Made by a program: the position numbers and the translations under genes
Assembly: GCA_965153355.1 (NCBI GenBank)
Contig: OZ231126.1
Coordinates: 54,064,001 to 54,128,000 of the forward strand
From: Flaccisagitta enflata
Lineage: Eukaryota > Chaetognatha > Sagittoidea > Aphragmophora
Direction: 5' to 3'
Length of the DNA stretch: 64,000 nt
Shown: piece by piece, positions 59,796 through 64,000 of the stretch
Layout: each line of letters begins with the position of its first letter
Position numbering within the stretch: position 1 is the stretch's first letter
Notes under the pieces: generated by a model
Seen by the model: only the letters and a program-made list of their open reading frames with translations
Told to the model about the DNA's origin: nothing
Database searches by the model: none

Positions 59796-59975
59796 AAAGG
59801 CCGGATAAACGGGTACCAAGTCGCGTGCAGGGGGGCAGGGGCAGTGATTAAACAACGCCAACATAAGCAGGAGCAGCGATGAAAATAAGCCCAAAAACGC
59901 CAAAAAAAGCTAAGGGCGACCGACAGACCGACCAACATAGCGGGTCATCGATTCGCGAAGCACGTGACTAACAAA
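59796..59975 (+). mobile_element. A-family element, decayed tail
   Basis: AAAGGCCGGATAAACGGGTA CCAAGTCGCGTGCAGG head, short GACCGACAGACCG tract, GCGAAGCACGTGACTAACAA tail. A T24 run precedes it at about 59720. Confidence 0.8.
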
Positions 59976-60261
59976 CGGGGGTTGATCGTTGATAACCAAC
60001 CCACGACTGCGAGCATAAAGGCGGGGGAAGAAAATGGTTATCTGGAGACAGTTGGACCGAGCTACAAGGCAAGGAGAAGGTCATGTAAACTAACTGTCAT
60101 GACTGAGAGCGTAATCGTGATGAATTTTGATGATGGTGATGTCGCATCCAGTATGATCTCCTATGAACTCTGTAAATGATTGAATGTCGCGTCAGTTTAC
60201 AGGTCTTCAATGAAAAAGTAACAATTTTCCCGAGGAGATCTAAAGGAATTTGGTACTTTTT
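59976..60261. other. No gene called
   Basis: A 71-codon plus frame (59964-60179) has ordinary composition but begins inside the A tail and has no recognised motif. Confidence 0.3.
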
Positions 60262-60369
60262 TGGTGCGCCATAGCACCTCTGTAACTAGCTCTGTCTGTT
60301 AATTGGTCGGTTGGTCGGTCGGTTGGTCGGTCGGTCGGTCGGTTGGTCGGTCGGTCGGTTGGTCGGTCA
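60262..60369 (-). mobile_element. A-family tail, GGTGC subfamily
   Basis: TTGGTGCGCCATAGCACCTC TGTAACTAG then (GGTCGGTT)n. Head not found. Confidence 0.7.
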
Positions 60370-60605
60370 TGCTCGAGTTGAAAATCTCTAAAAGAAGCAA
60401 AAATCACTGGAAATGATTCAGAAATATGACAGAATTTTCACTGCATATAACGCACTTCAATGGGAGGCTCTGTCGTCTAGTCCGTCTGTCCGTCGGTCCT
60501 TTCGAATGAAAAATCGCTAAAAATGTTTAAAATCAATTGAAAGCTCATTTCGTTCATCATTGATGATACTCGTCATTTCATCCACTACAGTAATCAGCTA
60601 CGGTT

Positions 60606-60925
60606 AGGTCTGATAGAGCTGGGGATATGTCTGATAGAGCTGTGGTTAGGTCGGATAGGTCTAATAGAGCGGGGGATAGGTCTGATAGAGCTCGGAATAG
60701 TTCTGATAGCGCTTGGCATAGGTCTGATAGAGCTCAGGCTAGGTCTGATAGAGCTAGGGATAGGTCTAATAGAGCTCAGGATAGGTCTGGTAGAGCTAGA
60801 GAGAGGTCTGATAGAGCTGGTGATAGGTCTGATAGAGCTGGTGATATGTCAGATAGGTCTGTTAGAGCTCAGGATAGGTCTGGTAGGCTAGGGATAGGTC
60901 TGATAGAGCTAGGGATAGGTCTAAG
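60606..60925. repeat. 21-bp minisatellite GGTCTGATAGAGCTAGGGATA
   Basis: About 15 units. Because 21 is a multiple of three an open frame of Ser-Asp-Arg units results; it is not a gene. Confidence 0.93.
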
Positions 60926-61079
60926 AATTAATAACGCCCGGCGCACCGTCTTGCCGTGTCGGTCGGTCGGTCGGTCGGTAGGTCGGTCCGTCCGTCACAT
61001 TTTTGAACTCCGGGCGGTTCTCGCATCACAGCTCCTGCCCAACCGTCCGCGACTATCCTGCCGTGTATCCGGCCTTGTT
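60926..61079 (-). mobile_element. A-family element with replaced tail
   Basis: Head complement CCAACCGTCCGCGACTATCC TGCCGTGTATCCGGCCTTGT is intact. In place of the palindrome there is AATTAATAACGCCCGGCGCA CCGTCTTG. The minisatellite end plus this junction recurs at 61674-61757. Confidence 0.75.
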
Positions 61080-61082
61080 TTT

Positions 61083-61665
61083 TCTCAAACCCAACTAGTC
61101 AGCTAAGTATTGACTTACCGTATTTTTTCCATTTATCGCCCCCCCTCCAATTAACGCCCCCCCCTCTTTCTGCTCCTCAGAATAATGATTTGAGGGAAGA
61201 TGAAGAAGTGAATGACTATTGAAAGAGAAATGATTTTGCTTATTTCAGTGTCTATTATCAGGGATTGATTAGAAAACAAGCAAAAAATATCACTCTGATA
61301 CATTTAATATCACATTTCTGATATTCTAAATAGCATTCATTGTAAAAAACATAAGAAAAGAGAATGTTTATGAATCAAAAGGGGGCGCTTATTGGAGGGT
61401 AAAATGACAATGTTTTTTTCCAATTTCAAAAGCGCCCGGGGCGCTAATTAGAAAAAATACGGTACATTGTTGTCCAACTTTCATATCATTTTCTGCTTGG
61501 ATATATGAAGAGACAAAAAATATGTTTTGGGCCAGTGAGATTGTAGCAACTTTGACGCATGTCGAAAGATTTTACGATTTATTGAATTTAAAACTTTTTT
61601 ATTTTGCTTGGTGAATCTCTTACCTTTCTGTAAACTGTAATCAGGGCTTTTAAACCTAATGTCAG
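61083..61665. repeat. E repeat (inverse of 8340-8560), split by a MITE
   Basis: CTCAAACCCAACTRGTCAGC to GACTTA, then (after the MITE) CATATCATTTTCTGCTTGGA through TTTAAACCTAATG. Confidence 0.88.
61118..61462. mobile_element. TA-flanked MITE, CCGTATTTTTTC termini
   Basis: 345 bp. CCGTATTTTTTCCATTTATC and TAATTAGAAAAAATACGG ends, TA both sides. The uninterrupted host sequence is at 8520-8545. The right junction has about 17 extra bp compared with that copy. Confidence 0.88.
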
Positions 61666-61673
61666 GTACGGCT

Positions 61674-61757
61674 AGGGATAGGTCTGATAGAGCTAGGGAT
61701 AGGTCTAAGAATTAATAACGCCCGGCGCACCGTCTTGGCCCGTGTATCCGGCCTTGT
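61674..61757 (-). mobile_element. Duplicate of the minisatellite/A-head junction
   Basis: GGTCTGATAGAGCTAGGGAT through CGCCCGGCGCACCGTCTTG, joined directly to GCCCGTGTATCCGGCCTTGT. Most of the A interior is missing. Confidence 0.8.
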
Positions 61758-62052
61758 TTATGCGAGACCAGTTATATATTCTGTTTTATACATCACGTTT
61801 TAGTTGCATTATTAATCTTTTTTTGTCTTCCGTTGGCTCATGCAAACCCTAACCCCAACTCATGCAGACCCTAACCTTCGTAAGATGAACTACTTCATCT
61901 CTAACTTATCAAAGGGTGAGAATCCTTGGAGCTCTCCATGGTGTTCACTCGAGATCTCCCACAATTGTTAGGGAAAAGAATTGTTTTTCTAGCGGCAATT
62001 AAGACTCTCAAAACACTAAATCTCATCTTTAAGGCTCAAAGTTCTTACGCGA
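61758..62052. other. No gene
   Basis: Contains two CATGCARACCCTAACC words near 61850. Confidence 0.4.
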
Positions 62053-62068
62053 ACCATGATGATGATGA

Positions 62069-62110
<42 letters not shown>

Positions 62111-62144
62111 TGACGATGACGATGATGATGACGATGACGATGAC

Positions 62145-62203
<59 letters not shown>

Positions 62204-62207
62204 CGAA
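62053..62207. repeat. (GAT)n/(GAC)n microsatellite
   Basis: GATs with a GAC/ACG-rich middle (62077-62140). Poly-Asp, poly-Met and poly-Ser frames are artefacts. Confidence 0.96.
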
Positions 62208-62351
62208 ATTGCTGGATTTCCACTATTTTGGTCGTGCATTTGAGAGACCAACGGTGATGATATAAATTCCAACCGCACCGAAGTTGGAGAACGATTGTGA
62301 TTTTCCTGTCATCTACGTGAAAAGAAAGAGAGGCAAGGGTTCCCAGGCAGT

Positions 62352-62626
62352 AAGGGGGCGTTTTTAGTCAAAGACGATCGCGTTTTGAAAAGGCCACTCG
62401 GTCGCTCGCTACGTTGGTTCGTTCGCACCACTCACTCCGCTCACTCGCTCCGCAGCGCTCCGCTTCGCTAAGCTCGCTTCGCTCACTCGCTCCGTTTACG
62501 GGCTCGCTCACTCACTTTGCTCACTCCCTCGTGGGACAGTTGAAATTCTTGAATATGTGTTTACACTGATATCGCGTTTCACGGGAACAAACGCGTTTTT
62601 GGCGCTCACTAGAAACACGCCCTAAA
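62352..62626. mobile_element. Possible MITE with CGCTCACTCGCTCCG interior
   Basis: Ends GGGGGCGTTTTTAGT..GCGTTTTG and CAAACGCGTTTTTGGCGCTC ACTAGAAACACGCCC are imperfect inverses. Interior (62395-62535) is an irregular CGCTCACTCGCTCCG / GCTTCGCT repeat. Confidence 0.5.
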
Positions 62627-62724
62627 CAGGCCAAAGCAAAGGCAAAAGGGGATGTAGATGAAAATGCAGGGACCATAGCCAAGGCCGAAGCAGAGACAGA
62701 GAAAGGAGATGCCTTGAGAAAGAG

Positions 62725-62790
62725 GTAAAGGCAACGGCAAAGGCAACGGCAACGGCAAAGGCAAAGGCAAAGGCAGACGCAATGGCAGAG
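62725..62790. repeat. (GGCAAA)n/(GGCAAC)n hexamer
   Basis: About 10 units. Confidence 0.9.
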
Positions 62791-62799
62791 GCTTTGAGT

Positions 62800-63809
<1,010 letters not shown>

Positions 63810-64000
63810 GTTTGAGCCCAGTCTGATTGGACTTGCATCCTTTTGGGATCAACTCGGTTTATCAAATTCGCAAAAGAAAAGATTGTGACTGAATTGGAAG
63901 GAGCGTTTCTATGGGGGGAAGAACTAAGAAACAAACAAACAAACAAACATTGATAGAAAGAAAAAAAGAAAGAAAGGGAGAGAGAAAGAGAGGAAGAAAG

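Noticed and set aside
60627-61106. 159-codon Ser-Asp-Arg repeat frame
   Set aside because: 21-bp minisatellite keeps the frame open; the 3' part is A-element sequence.

Overview
The window looks like nuclear DNA from an invertebrate animal whose exact lineage I cannot fix. It has short exons with canonical GT/AG borders, C-type lectin and leucine-rich-repeat coding pieces, a decayed LINE, very long (GA/CT)n, (GT)n, (CAA)n, (GAT)n and (CTTT)n tracts, and dozens of short non-autonomous transposons. Nothing prokaryotic (operons, Shine-Dalgarno sites, intact long genes) is visible.

Coding content is sparse. A minus-strand leucine-rich-repeat gene occupies about 11.2-14.7 kb: three clear exons plus one good and one weak candidate, with matching splice phases. 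A minus-strand gene with two tandem C-type lectin domains lies at 16.2-19.75 kb, each domain split into two exons at the same place and joined in phase. A 252-nt open segment at 37.55-37.81 kb (minus) has an acceptor and ordinary-looking codons but an unknown product. A 5'-truncated LINE reverse transcriptase with three lesions lies at 53.8-55.6 kb (minus). Most other long open frames are translations of microsatellites.

The rest is repeats. The dominant one, called the A family here, occurs about 30 times in both orientations. Its head begins ACAAGGCC and its tail ends in a palindrome such as GTCGCGTGCACGCGAC followed by TAAAAA. Next to the tail lies a tetranucleotide array (CCGA/CCAA or GGAC). 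The head carries a motif matching the reverse complement of the tail, and head and tail change together between subfamilies. The interior is exchangeable: decamer arrays, a second repeat module (B family), an 870-bp foldback, or a (GT)n tract. An occupied/empty site pair (4.56 kb against 31.3 kb) shows insertion into an A-run without a visible target duplication. This layout resembles Helentron-associated and bivalve pearl-type tandem-core elements, but that assignment is inference.

Other mobile DNA: six TA-flanked inverted-repeat elements, one hAT-like MITE with a near-perfect 8-bp duplication, several 0.5-1 kb foldbacks, a TTAGGG-like tract-bearing insertion with a 9-bp duplication inside an A copy, and a tRNA-Lys-like SINE head. 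There is also a 2.4-kb inverted-repeat unit enclosing the LINE remnant and a 1.7-kb inverted-repeat unit around 50-51.5 kb. Satellites of 61, 68 and about 125 bp add to this. Nesting (A inside TA elements, the telomere-like element inside A) gives a relative order of insertions.
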